Source: Prosapia bicincta (taxonomy: Eukaryota > Arthropoda > Insecta > Hemiptera > Cercopidae). Taken from it: 64,000 bases of DNA. Made by a program: the position numbers and the translations under genes. The stretch is taken from the NCBI GenBank assembly GCA_036971475.1, contig JBAIZL010000004.1, positions 64,601,753 to 64,665,752 of the forward strand. Direction: 5' to 3'. This document shows positions 48,444 to 60,400 of the stretch, in pieces. How positions within the stretch are numbered: the first letter of the stretch is position 1; every line of letters starts with the position of its first letter. The notes beneath the pieces are model-generated. The model was not told where the DNA came from and ran no database searches. It saw nothing but the letters and a program-made list of their open reading frames with translations.

Positions 48444-48449
<6 letters not shown>

Positions 48450-49149
48450 ATATGTATAACACATCTGTTCCACAAAACTTTGTGTTATGATTACTATCAC
48501 TATCTATATTCGAAAATATATCGAGCTACAAGCTCGTCTTATAGCCTCCCTCACCTCTATATTATAAGACGTTTCCAAAACACAACTCTTTCAGATAAAA
48601 CATCTTTCCTGTTGAAAAAACTACAAGCCAACTCCTTTTTTCTTTAACCTGCGTTTGAACAGATAATTTTACAAACATACTTTTCCTTTACCCTATCCTT
48701 AGGTTTAGATTGGCTTCTGCGCTTTCTCTAATTTGTTTAAATGGCAAAGACAATTACAATTTAATCAAGACGCTGCCAACAACAAACTTGTCGACATTTC
48801 AAGTAGGAAAACGTTTTAATTGGGTTTGAACAAACTCACCATTTTCTTCAAATTCTAAAATAGCAGCAAGATATTCTGAAAACTAACCAGAAAAAAGATA
48901 TTACACAAAATAGGAAATACACATTTACATATTCCAAATACACTAATATTATGACAGAACATTAATTTAAATATGTTATTTTTCTATCAACTAGAGTAAA
49001 GGAAAATTAGGATGTATGAAAGAAATGAAATACTGATATTCTATGTTTCGTCAAACGTTTTCAAAAAGAATTAAGTCTCTAAGACCTAACCAATTACAAA
49101 AGTAAAAAAAGTTTCAGATTTGTGAAAAGAAATCGATTCACTGTTTTGT

Positions 49150-50220
49150 TATTTAGTCAAGATGCGTCAAACATGGTGGATTGGGGTAGATTTTTATTGA
49201 AGAGCAGTATGTGTAAGGTAATGAAAAGTGTGAAAGGATGAGGAATTATATAAGGTTAGAAAAAAAGTAAATTGGCGAGGTTAAGTTGATTTTCTGTATG
49301 AGTTAGAGAGAAAGAGAGAGATTGGGCGATTGAGATAGAAAGGGCAGGTGTGGGGAGAATAGAAAGGGTAAGATGGATTAGGTAAGTGAATAGAGAAGAT
49401 GTAAAATATAACGGTTTTGTTTAAATCAAGAATAATTTTAAAGGATGACATAGAAATTCGATACTCCTATGTTGTGTATTTTTATTTTAATTTGTAAAAG
49501 ATAACATAAATAACTATCGCATTAAGGGTAGTGTTGCTCCCCCGTAATTTTTAGACTGATTGCGTTTAAACAGAGTAGAAATATTTCCAGAGTATTGCCG
49601 AGTAGTACATTTACAATGTAATAGGGGACAGAAAACTATTGAATAATGGATGTAGAAAATGGTAAACACTAATGAAGTGAGTATCATTTAGGAAGTAATT
49701 TCGGGAGGAACATTTTTCTAGTATTGGCCGAAGGAACAAATACGATGTGTAGATGGTGCAACAGTTACACAATAATTGGAGGAAGAGGGACAGAGAAATG
49801 GCGTGATGAAGATTTACATGATTATATCGGGACAAAAAGTTACATAACAATGATCCGTGGTAGCTGTAAAGGAGAATACGAGGGATCAGCTACACCGTAA
49901 TAGTGGGATTAAATATTAGCAAAAAATGCTAGAGCTACAGTTACAGAGTAATGGTTGGAGGAAAAACGGTGGTTACAAAGGGTAGGAACAGATACAATGA
50001 AATGGCGGGAGAAGCAATTACAGAGTATTAGCGAGTGCAACAGAGTCAAGGTGAGAGTATTAGTTGTAGAAGGAAAGTTGGTAGAAATATTTAAAATTAT
50101 TAATAGGTGTACCGGTTTTAGATTTACGCGGAGGGATGATCAGTTACATAATAATGTCATAAAGACGTTATGGAGCAATAATGTAGGAATTAAAAATATA
50201 GCTTCAAAATAGTGCCAAAA
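49150..50220 (+). repeat. Purine-rich decayed minisatellite
   Basis: The plus strand is strongly purine-rich. A degenerate unit with CAGTTACAGAGTAATG-like words recurs (about 49760, 49840, 49938, 50015 and 50140). No coding signal; a similar field on the opposite strand is at about 61480-62200. Confidence 0.55.
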
Positions 50221-50815
50221 CAATTTGTTTGGAACTAGCAGAAATTTAATTCTGTTTAGATTTAAAATAATGGGAAAGTTCATTTCACATCACAGATTTA
50301 TACTAATTAAAATCTAGATAAAATACTATTTTCCATCTATATTTCAAATAACACTATTGTTAAATCTAATTAAATGAGTACACTTACTTATAATTTAATT
50401 TGTTTTTCTTGTAGCTATCTTTATATTTAAAATAGAATCGTAAATTTTAACGTATAAAGTATATATGATTAATATATTAGATATATTACCTGATTAAAGT
50501 TCGCTTCACCGTAATCTAAACGTACAGTGGTTGGACACATTAGAGACTGGGACGTCTGACAAACTGATTTATACGAATTAACTTAGGTCATCTTTATTAC
50601 GGTACACAGAACATTTTATAGTATCTTTAGTTATACTGGTGACCGGAACATCTCTTTACAACCGCAATAAAATAATGTAACGTCATAGTTTTTATGAACA
50701 TTATTTAACCTAACAATTTTTTTATCAATTTTCCAATTCATGTTTTAAGGTTAAATTAAATTCGAGATCTTTCACCTCATTATAAGTCACGGAGGTTTTA
50801 AAAATTATTACTAAA

Positions 50816-50998
50816 ATGAAAATTAATTTTCTGTGGACTAACAATCTTTGCTACATATTACTAAACATTGAAGGTTTTAAAAGATATGCAGAAGACAAAC
50901 AATTATTCATTTATTTACTCATTCGTGTTTCTGTGACAAAGTCATCATCATCATCAGTGAGTGTTGCTACTACAAAGCTTAACTTACAACTAAGGTGA
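50816..50998 (+). CDS. Possible duplicated 5' exon (partner of 1638)
   Basis: A 60-codon ATG frame beginning MKINFLWTNNLCYILLN. W-x-NNL aligns in phase with the frame at 1638. Its last third runs into the inverted-repeat insert (SSSSVSVATT comes from the TCATCATCA run), so the reading beyond about 50930 is not original. Low support. Confidence 0.15.
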   Translation: MKINFLWTNNLCYILLNIEGFKRYAEDKQLFIYLLIRVSVTKSSSSSVSVATTKLNLQLR

Positions 50999-51253
50999 GA
51001 GTAAGGTTACAATTCAATATTTATACTATATTTATTCATAGTTATGTGTATGGATACGATTTTTTCGTAATTAATGTGTAACGTATAAATTTCTATTTAA
51101 CGCATCATGTTCGAAATAATATATAGAATTTTGTTTTGACAGGTGGGCGTGGAAACGCCCACAGTATAAATATATAATTGTAACCTTACTTTCACCTTGG
51201 TCGTACGTTAGAGTTTGTAGTAGCAACACACACTGATGATGATGACTTTGTCA
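50934..51253. repeat. 320-bp inverted-repeat element with GATGATGATGAC ends
   Basis: Arms of about 90 bp (left TGACAAAGTCATCATCATCA..., right ...TGATGATGATGACTTTGTCA) around an asymmetric middle containing the hairpin GTGGGCGTGGAAACGCCCAC. It belongs to the same family as 52161-52870 by its motif. Confidence 0.85.
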
Positions 51254-52146
51254 TTGAATCGCTTATGAGTAATTAAATGATTAGGTTTTTGTGTCTTGTG
51301 TATTTCTTTTATTTCTTTTAACATAACCTCACAAGCTAAGCCTAACGAATAGTTGTATAAAGTAAAATTACATTTTGTCAAAATGTTTTTGTTGAAAACG
51401 TTTAGGAGATGATTATCAATTATGTTGTTCCCACGACTCTAAATTCATGAAACTCATTTCATTGTGTTCCTGAAAATAGACAGATATTTGCAAAAGACCT
51501 GAAAAAATAGTAGGTATAACATTCTAAAATGTTTTAGTGCTATTTTAACAAACTTTCTATGCAACACTTGTTCATTAAGTTATCAGTGAAGTAATTCAGG
51601 ATAGGTGTGATTAGGTACAGTTAAACCAGATTCCAGAGGACTTAAAGTGGCGAGCTCTATCCCCATATATTGTCGAGTTAGTACTGAAAACTTTTTTTTA
51701 TAATAGAGACATCAAGGGAAGATAATGAACCAGACAAAGGTAAAACAAAGAGAAAGTTAAAAAAAACAAGGAAGGAAATCATTTACAGGAGCGTCGAAGA
51801 GAAATATAAATACTCATAACGGATTACAAGGTCAGGTTATGGACATGATGGAGAAATAATGGCCAAATTAGTGAATATACACTAAAGAACAGATTGAAGA
51901 GAAGCAGAAAAAGGAAAGAAGAATGGCATATGTAGCTAATATCAGTTCAGGAAGTTATCCATAGTGTTCAAAGAGAAAATAATATAATAGTGTAGGCCGG
52001 AGTGAAAAATAGTTGATTATATACCAGAAAGGCAATATATGCCATACATCAATTCTTTTTTGCACTGATATTTGTTGAAAACTATTCAAGAGACATACAA
52101 TTGTTGTTCTTGGTTCTTGTTCTTGTGCCCAATGGTATTTATTAAT

Positions 52147-52884
52147 TACGTATATTTAATTACAATAAAAATATTGAAAAGAACCCCAATACCACAAAAA
52201 TAATCAAAAATAACAAATAAAACAAGTTACTTAAGATTAAACCCTTATGTACATTTCGATGACCATGTCATCATCATCAGAGGGTCTTGTTACAAAACAC
52301 AATCTAGCACACAAGAAGTTACAAACTAGAATGATACCAATCGTTCTCCGCGGTCGCTATATATAGGCGTGAGGTAAGCTCCGCCCCCTCTCCGCCCTCG
52401 ACCGACAAATAACGATCGGCCATCAGGAACCAAATAGGTTATGTCAAAAATTACATTATAATAATACATATGTAATAAAAACTACAGCAATAACAATTAA
52501 TAAACTAAAAGTAATTAGATTAAAACATCGTAATTTGAAGAAAGCTATTTAAGTAAAGTATATAATGGTGAGTAAGGAATAGGTCCTTTATCTGCATTCA
52601 TTAATTTAAAATTTGATTTGACTATAAAAACACTTTCACTAGCGACCGCGGAGAACGATTGGTATCATTCTAGTTTGTAACTTCTTGTGTGCTAGATTGT
52701 GTTTTGTAACAAGACCCTCTGATGATGATGACATGGTCATCGAAATGTACATAAGGGTTTAATCTTAAGTACCTTGTTTTATTTGTTATTTTTGATTATT
52801 TTTGTGGTATTGGGGTTCTTTTCAATATTTTTATTGTAATATATTGTACCACTGTGCTCTTGATATTGTGTACGTATATTTAAT
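52147..52884. repeat. 14-bp target duplication around inverted insert
   Basis: TACGTATATTTAAT stands at 52147-52160 and 52871-52884. The corresponding place in copy B (about 54780-54794) has one related copy and no insert. Confidence 0.85.
52161..52870. mobile_element. Head-to-head inverted retro-insert with hammerhead-like motifs
   Basis: Arms 52159-52359 and 52640-52840 are 201-bp reverse complements with almost no mismatch. Each holds TCTGATGATGATGACATGG...CGAAA and an AT-rich tail ending TTTATTGTAAT. The middle has a GC-rich piece (GCTCCGCCCCCTCTCCGCCC) on one side only. A target duplication of 14 bp and the empty site in copy B point to target-primed reverse transcription rather than cut-and-paste. 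No coding capacity. It may be a SINE or Penelope-type derivative. Confidence 0.8.
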
Positions 52885-54077
52885 ACTTTCCAATAAAAAA
52901 ATACGACAGTCTCAAATATAATTTAATGACGACAGTACTGGGCTTTTACTAAAAGTTCATTATCTTATTTTTCCTAAAAGGTCGAATCGTATCGAATTGT
53001 AAAAGCCTCTAGGGTAGAAAAGGTTCTACATACAATGCAATGTCTAATATATCTTACTAAGGAACTATTCGAAATAATAAATATATCTGAAAAGTCATTT
53101 TAACTTCAATATCTATTCAATTGTAATGTATTTCTGAGTTTCTGTCTACTACTTCATTTATAATGAGCTTGCATTGTTAACCTTAGAAATATATTTACAC
53201 ATATGTTTGCTGCAGTCAATGTAAAGGTTGTTTGACCTCAGATCTTATAATATCGCTGATAGCTCCGACTCCAAAGAACGAAGCAGGGTATTACAGATAA
53301 TGTGTTTGTGTTACAATTAAAATATTAATATAGTTACTCTCAGTAGAACTGTGCTGATAACAGCTGCCGTGGTGGAAACGGCGTAACCCGTCTACATCCT
53401 AGGCAAACCGTTAATGTTTCCCACTGATAAAACAATAGTACAAGGTAAAACAGTCTAAACACTGACAACGTCAGTGCTAGCCCTAAGACAAATAACCACA
53501 TGCAGGATATCGTCAGTAAGAAAATCTGTCATCATCTGGCTATAACTCCAAATAGGACCTCTATAACATTTCTTTGGCGGTCCTGAAGAATTGGGCAGCT
53601 GTCGTTTGTCGCTTTGACTGGTCACCTGTCCATATCTAGTAAAACTACATTGCTAAATCCGTGTTGAGCTGTGTGGTCTGTACACGAATCGGGCAACACT
53701 ACACCATAGAAGACCTTGCTGGCTACTTGTCAGGGAGATTAGTCTGGCCGTAAATAATTACTATATCCTATTTCCCATAGTTTTTGTAATTACACTTATT
53801 ATTCAAGATTTTCAAGTATACTATTTAAAATTATAATAAGATACTTAACGATCTATGGTCTAATCAAACCTAATAATATTCCTGCATTACATTTACTTTA
53901 ATAACGACAAAGTTAAACCGTAGAATTTTGAGAAATAATTTAAAGGTAGTAATAATAACTACTAAGTTTAGATATTTTTAGAAATATTACTTCCCATTTA
54001 TTTATTAACTTCAAGTTGTACGTTGAACGCCTACGGAGCGGCATAGCGATAACCCGCAACATTACTTTCAGTTGAAG

Positions 54078-54190
54078 TCGGTGTATTTGGTTATTTGAAA
54101 TGCGCGTATTTGGTTATTTAAAGTCCGTGTATTACGATTATTTGAAAGTTGCGTATTTGGTTAATTAACGGCAGCGTATTTTGGTTAGAT
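54078..54190. repeat. Short tandem repeat GTATTTGGTTATTTGAAAG
   Basis: Five degenerate units of about 25-35 bp, lying directly left of copy B. Confidence 0.8.
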
Positions 54191-54215
54191 GATCTTTGGT
54201 CATTGGAAGTAGCCC

Positions 54216-57165
54216 CATGATGACTTTGTCATTGAATCGCGTAAGAGTAGTTAAATTATTAAGTTGTGAGTCTTGTGTATTTCTTTTATTTCTTTTAACA
54301 TAACCTCACAAGCTAAGCTCAACGAATAGTTTTATAAAGTAAAATTACATTTTGTCAAATTGTTTATTTTGAAAGCGTTTAGGAGATGATTATCAATTAT
54401 GTTGTTCCCAAGACTCTAAATTCATGAAACTCATTTTATTGTGCTCCTAAAAATAGACAGATATTGGCAAAATGCCTGAAAAAATAGTAGGTATAACATT
54501 CTAAAATGTTTTAGTGCTTTTTTAACAATCTTTCAATGCAACACTTGTTCATTAAGTTGTCAATGAAGTAATTCAGGATAGGTGTGATTAGGAACAGTTA
54601 AACCAGAATTAAATAAATTGAATGACAAAATTTTATTAAGTAGAAAAATATAAAACTAGAAAATATATTAACAAATAGAAACTTTACCATTAGTTAAATA
54701 AACAACTCTATACGTTCCTGTTGCTCTCCTCTTGTTCACTATGGTTCCTGTTCTTGTGCCCAATGGTATTTATTTAATAATTATTTGTATTTAATACTTT
54801 CGAATAAAAAAATTACGATAGTCCCTAATATAATTTAATTACGACAGTACTGGGCTTTTACTAAAAGTTCATTATCTTATTTTCCTTACAGGTCGAATTG
54901 TATAATACAATTGTACATACAATCCAATGTCTAATATATCTAACTAAGGAACTATTCGAAATAATAAATATATCTGAAAAGTCATTTTAACTTCAATATC
55001 TATTCCATTTTAATGTATCTTGTGTTTCTGTCTGCTACTTCATTTATAATGAGCTAGCATTGTTAACTTTAGAAATAAATTTACTCATATATTTGCTGCA
55101 GTCACTGTAAAGATTGTTTGACCTCAGATCTTATAATATCGCTGATAGATCCGACTCCAAAGAACGAAGCAGGGTATTACAGATAATGTGTTAGTGTTAC
55201 AAATAAAATATTAATATAGTTACTTTCAGTAGAACTGTGCTGATAACATTGGCTCGTGGTGGAAACGGCGTAACCCGCCTACAGCCTAGGCAAAAAGGTT
55301 AATGTTTCCCAGTAATAAAACTGTAGTACAAGGTAAAACAGCCTAAACACTTACAATGTCGGTTTTTCAGATTTATTCTCATATCACGTGTAAATATCGC
55401 TTATTTTCTCAATGAATACTCAAGATAATAAAAGTTGATAGCTTAATCAAGCAACTCTTGCTAACTAAAAAAACGACTCACAATTTATTCATGACTAAAA
55501 CATAATCTCCTATATTAGAAAATGTAGTTTACTAGTATATTTTCTCTATAAAAGAATGCACTCATAAGTAGAAAAAACATTGTCATTCCTTAAAATATCC
55601 AATAAGAACCATACTAGCTCAATTTAGTTTACAGCATACCCGTAAATATTTTGTTAACCAAATATTTGAACTGTGATGTTTTTTCTGGAGATAGCATCAT
55701 AGGAGTTTGGAATTAGATCAAGATTCTGTATGACGAATAAAGATCCATAATTCTCATATCATAATATGAAATGTTATAACTTACAATGCAAACAAGTTAT
55801 CGAATCACGTGGTTGAAATTGATAGATGAAAGGTTGGAGGGATTGTTCAAAAACGTCTTTAGGTTTAATTTCATTACTAAAGGGTTAAAACATATTTATA
55901 AAATTGCATTAGTTATTTTTTCTTTCTTAATTTATCCAATACTATGTAAATTCCTAAATTTTATATATGTAGTTACTAAATATTACATATGTGTTATGAC
56001 TTTCTGAATAGTTTACCTTTTTTTGTATATAAAAACATAGAAGTAAGCCATTAGTACTGGCTACAAGGCGCAGGATAATATCTTTCCGTATGTTAAGATA
56101 AAACTATAGCAAAATATTAAAGGTTGTAATAAAATGTTCATACTACAGTATTCTGCAGATAATTGAAAGGTTTGCTCAAAAGTGTTTAAAAGGAAATCTG
56201 TAGTTAAATTACTATACACCAAGGTCGCTACTTTACAAAATGTAAAAGAAACGTCGACAAGTTGAACTGTACAGCGTTTCTTCATCACCGTTTCAAATTG
56301 GCATTATTTACAGTATATGTACGTATATTTGCCCCTTCCTCGTCGATGAAGTCAAGAACCTGGTGTGGGGTATCTGGAGGGGGTATGCAACCCATAACGA
56401 CCTTGCCAGGCTCGTTAAGTACTGACACAAATGGTTATACAGCTTTGCTGTTGTATTTGCTTCGTTGAAGGCTTCCTGGAAGCCAAAACCATGAATACTC
56501 AGATCAGGGCATTTAATTCTGGTGTTATTGATGCTGCATGAGTCATAGTTCCGGGTGCTTCCACTTTCAACGTTAGTGCAATAAAGATGTATGTCTCTTT
56601 CGGAAGGTTATCTCAGCGGAGAGGATGGTCCTGACCTGAGGAGGCATATCCGTTGTCTGGAGAGTCGTTGTTGCTCACAGTCTTTTGTTAACAAGGTGTC
56701 AGTCACTATCTGGGACGCCGTTAATGACATTAAATATTTCAGTATCATATAGCTATAAATTAGCTAGTAAGGTGGTAACAAGTTATTAGAGGATGGGTAA
56801 AGAATTGTTTCGGCCTCTATTTTCTAGGGGTATTCAGTCCTGGAGTGAGCCTGTGGATGGGGTTTGAAACTTGGCCTTGGCTTCTGGTGCTAGGCCTAAA
56901 ACAAATAACCGCATGCAGGATATCGTCAGTAAGAAAATATGTCACCGTCTGGCTATAATTCCAAATACGACCTCTCTAACATTTCTTTGGCGGTCCTGAA
57001 GAATGGGGCAGCAGTCGTTTGGGGCTTTGACTGGTCACCTGTCGAGATCTAGTAAAACTACATTTGCGAAATCCGTGTTGAGCTGTGTGGTATATACACG
57101 AATCGAGCAACACTACACCATAGACTTGCTGACTACTTGTCAGGGAGATTAGTGCCCTGGCAGTA
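54216..57165. repeat. Tandem duplication, copy B
   Basis: Begins in the middle of the GATGAC-TTT-GTCATT motif and follows copy A to about 55366. A 1.5-kb segment not in copy A intervenes, and the match resumes at about 56878. Confidence 0.88.
55366..56877. other. 1.5-kb segment present only in copy B
   Basis: Left part AT-rich and featureless. The right part (56300-56700) is GC-richer and, on the minus strand, gives protein-like stretches in two phases (for example PGKVVMGCIPPPDTPHQVLD and FGFQEAFNEANTTAKLYNHL), which suggests a decayed exon or transposon ORF. No family is recognised and no clear target duplication is seen. Confidence 0.45.
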
Positions 57166-57240
57166 GGGCAGAGATGGTAGGGATACTGGGTCAGCGTGGA
57201 ATGACGTCAGTTTGGTGTCACGTGGAGATGGAGTATTTAG

Positions 57241-57480
57241 TTGCGGAAATTTAAAGTAGTTTTGTCGGGATTTGATGCTCACATTGGTCTCGTTTTCGTT
57301 ACGGAGAACGCACTATCTAGGTCCTCAAATGATGACTGCGTGCGGTCGTTAACTCAGGAAACCGTTGGCTTGGAACTTTGCCATTTAACGGCAACCGGAA
57401 ATTCGGAATCAGATTCAGGATGTATAGACGATGTGGCTATTGCGTCTGAGATGCTGCTGAATGGCAGAACCACAACATGA
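57241..57480 (+). CDS. Doubtful ORF, possible exon
   Basis: A 79-codon frame without an ATG start (TTG) in a GC-richer patch. The translation is acidic and protein-like in its second half (SDSGCIDDVAIASEMLLNG) but matches nothing I know. An exon is possible; chance is as likely. Confidence 0.15.
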   Translation: MRKFKVVLSGFDAHIGLVFVTENALSRSSNDDCVRSLTQETVGLELCHLTATGNSESDSGCIDDVAIASEMLLNGRTTT

Positions 57481-57499
57481 AGCACAGCGCAATCCTGCA

Positions 57500-60400
57500 G
57501 ACTCGTTACGATGTTATACTAACACGGTTACTTAAAGCGGAGCCGCCATAGAACGGTCAGTTGAGCGTCAATACGATGGTACCAGGTGTGTCATCAAATT
57601 TCTCCGTTCTCGGGTTATGAAATAGAGTTTAACGTAAGGATGCTAGGAACCCTCGGTTTCTGAGGCAAACTTAACATGCAGGTCTTCCGTTTGTTGAGAA
57701 TATCATTTATTACTCTAAAATATTGAAACGTCAATGGTTTCGGATGCCATTAGATGGCCCCAGGACGTCTATGTACCTTAAATTACCGGTAAGCAACAAC
57801 GGTAGCAGCTGGGCATGATGAAGTTGGAAGAGTAGCAGCAGTCACATTACATTTTAAACTGTTATTTGTTTCTGATACTGGTGTCTGGTGCTAATATAGG
57901 GCTAATTGTAAATTCTTCATACTTTTTATAGTTACAATATATATTTACCTTTGTAAGTATATCCGATTGCATGCATACTTTGTTTTCTTAGTTGTTATTA
58001 AAAAACTGCCATTGTTTATAAACAACGAAGAGTTATTATTAATCAGTGTGTGGTTCAGAACTATGTATTTTTTAAAATTTGATGTATTATCAAGATGAAC
58101 AGTTTTAAGTTATGTGTTACTCCTGTGACAGTATAAACACTTTAAACATAATTTACCCTCTATAAAGTATTATTCCCAAGAAATAACTTTTATATAATAT
58201 ATTATGGTCTATATACCACATTATATAATATATATATCTACATATATTATGTTGATGTATCAACTATAGTGACTCTAATATATAGTGATTGAATTTGCTT
58301 GAAAATTATTGTCCATGCCCTAAGAACATGGACTATGTATGTTTCTATCTCTGTTCTGATAATGACATTAATATACTGTTTTAAGTTAAAGTACTTCATA
58401 TCTAGTAAAGATACGAATCAAAATCGTCCTGTTTTGCAAGTTACAAACAAGACTGTAAATCTGAATAAGATAAAAGGACAATACTGAATATACGATGCCT
58501 CTGTTTTTCAAAAGAAACATTAGGTGTTTTTTCAGCGTCCGACATGGAATTATGTCTTTACGATGTTTTGTAAACTGAACGTCTACTCAGTAACATGTGA
58601 TTTGGTAGGTTTTTTCAAGAGTTATCATATATTAAATGATATGGAGTGTGAGAAAGGTTTATCTTATTATTATTACTAACACTAATTTTATTGAGTGATA
58701 TATATATATATATACCAGTGTATATATATAAAGTGTTTCCTTAAAGATGACAATTAGATCCTAAACAAAACTCGGTGTCATTTATTGTTTTTTCTAACCA
58801 TATTCTATCATCCAAAAACCTCCTTTCTGTTCATTTTAGTATTTGTAACTTTTTCAACAGTCAACCAATTCGTAATTTCGGTTTTTGATCGTTGTTTAGT
58901 TTGCAAGTATTTTTCGTTTTTCAGTACATCTTTCAGAAACGTTCCGAGTTTTTTTGAGAAGTGTGATATTTGCCATTTGTTTCAATTTTTTATTAGGCTC
59001 TGACTACACTTACATTGTTCACTATGTTTGACCTAATAGTATAGTTATCTATCAATAGCTAAGCAGATTTTGCTCCATTTAACCCTTTTTATTTTTAAAT
59101 TATTTTACACTTTAATAATATTAAGAATGTAGTTGCAATTAAATTACTTCAAACAATTACCCAAGATTTACAATATTTTATACCTTCCACTTAAAATTCT
59201 ATTCCATCACCAGTGATCGCTTGAATGAGACCTGGGGCACACGAAAGCTATTAGGAGTCGGTTGAGACCAATCGTGACAGATAATCAATACACTCAACAC
59301 GTTTATCCCGCGACACCACTTAGCTTTTGCTGAATTGTCTTTCATGTGAACAGATCTGTTTTTTCGTTATTATTACATATTTATATCACTGGGAACATAA
59401 ATAAGATATATTTCTACCCATAATATATAATATAGATGGTTACATGAGGTTTATTCAATAATAATTATATACTTTCTACGCAAAATTAAAAACTAAAAAT
59501 ACACGATAAAAAGTGATAGTTAGATTTACTGTCTTACACATTTAATTTAGAGTCGCTTTAAGTAATATATGTCACTAGTAAAATATTGAATTCAATCTTT
59601 ATATTTAAAAGAATGGAATTAACACAAACTTCTAATAGGAATCACGTAATTTTAAAGTTGGACAAAACGGTAATTTATTTGAACTTTGTAGTTCATTACT
59701 AATATAATGAAATCGTTTGAAACTTACGAGACAAAATTTTCGTTATAGTTCCATGGAAGTAGCTTGTGTAGTTGAGTTTACCAGAACATGAATCCGTCGG
59801 GAAATAGTACGTTATACATAAAAGTTTAGATAGTCAGTTAATTTTGAAACTTATAAACGTTTTTATGAATATTTATATGGGAAATGTATTTATACTCTTT
59901 TAAATTCTTTTCGTAAAACCATATAACAGATCGACTTAATTCAAATGTTTCCTATAATTATGTGAAATATCTTGCAACATGTTTAATCCTCAGTATTGCT
60001 TAGAAGGAAAGCGAGATTTATTTAGCCTATGATGATATTTTGTAGGATTATTGTTTAACGTTCAATATTCTAATATAAAAAGAATTTGTTGTGAAAAAAA
60101 TAAAATTCTTTTTTTTCATATCTTTAATATGATGACACTACAAGATCTTTCTTTAGTTGATTTGCTTTTATAACTCTCAGCTCAATAGTATGAGCTTTTA
60201 GTTAAAGCAATTGTAACAAATGCTATTTTTATTAAGAAAATATTTATAGTCACTATATAAATATAATAGTATATGGTTATAGTTCTTTTATCAACAATGC
60301 CGTACCTTGAAGCATTACATAGATGTAGTTACTTAAATAGTTATGTAATTTCAGCGTGTAAAATTATTGTATATGTTTAATATAATTATAAAAAATGCTA

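Larger units (their letters stand above)
46690..50900. repeat. Diverged segmental duplicate, copy 2
   Basis: Partner of 1-1750. Its last part (50470-50850) is the best-conserved, with ACTGGTGACCGGA at about 50635. Extra sequence at 47440-50440 includes a (TA)n tract (48404-48443) and a purine-rich field. Confidence 0.6.
51238..53740. repeat. Tandem duplication, copy A
   Basis: About 95% similar to copy B (54216-57165) over 51238-51625, then again from about 52112 and 52872 to 53720. Differs by the inverted insert at 52161-52870 and by a 51627-52100 segment absent from B. Confidence 0.88.

Noticed and set aside
52719..52745. Canonical hammerhead ribozyme call.
   Set aside because: An extra base separates CTGATGA from the stem, so the catalytic core is not standard; kept only as a hammerhead-like motif.
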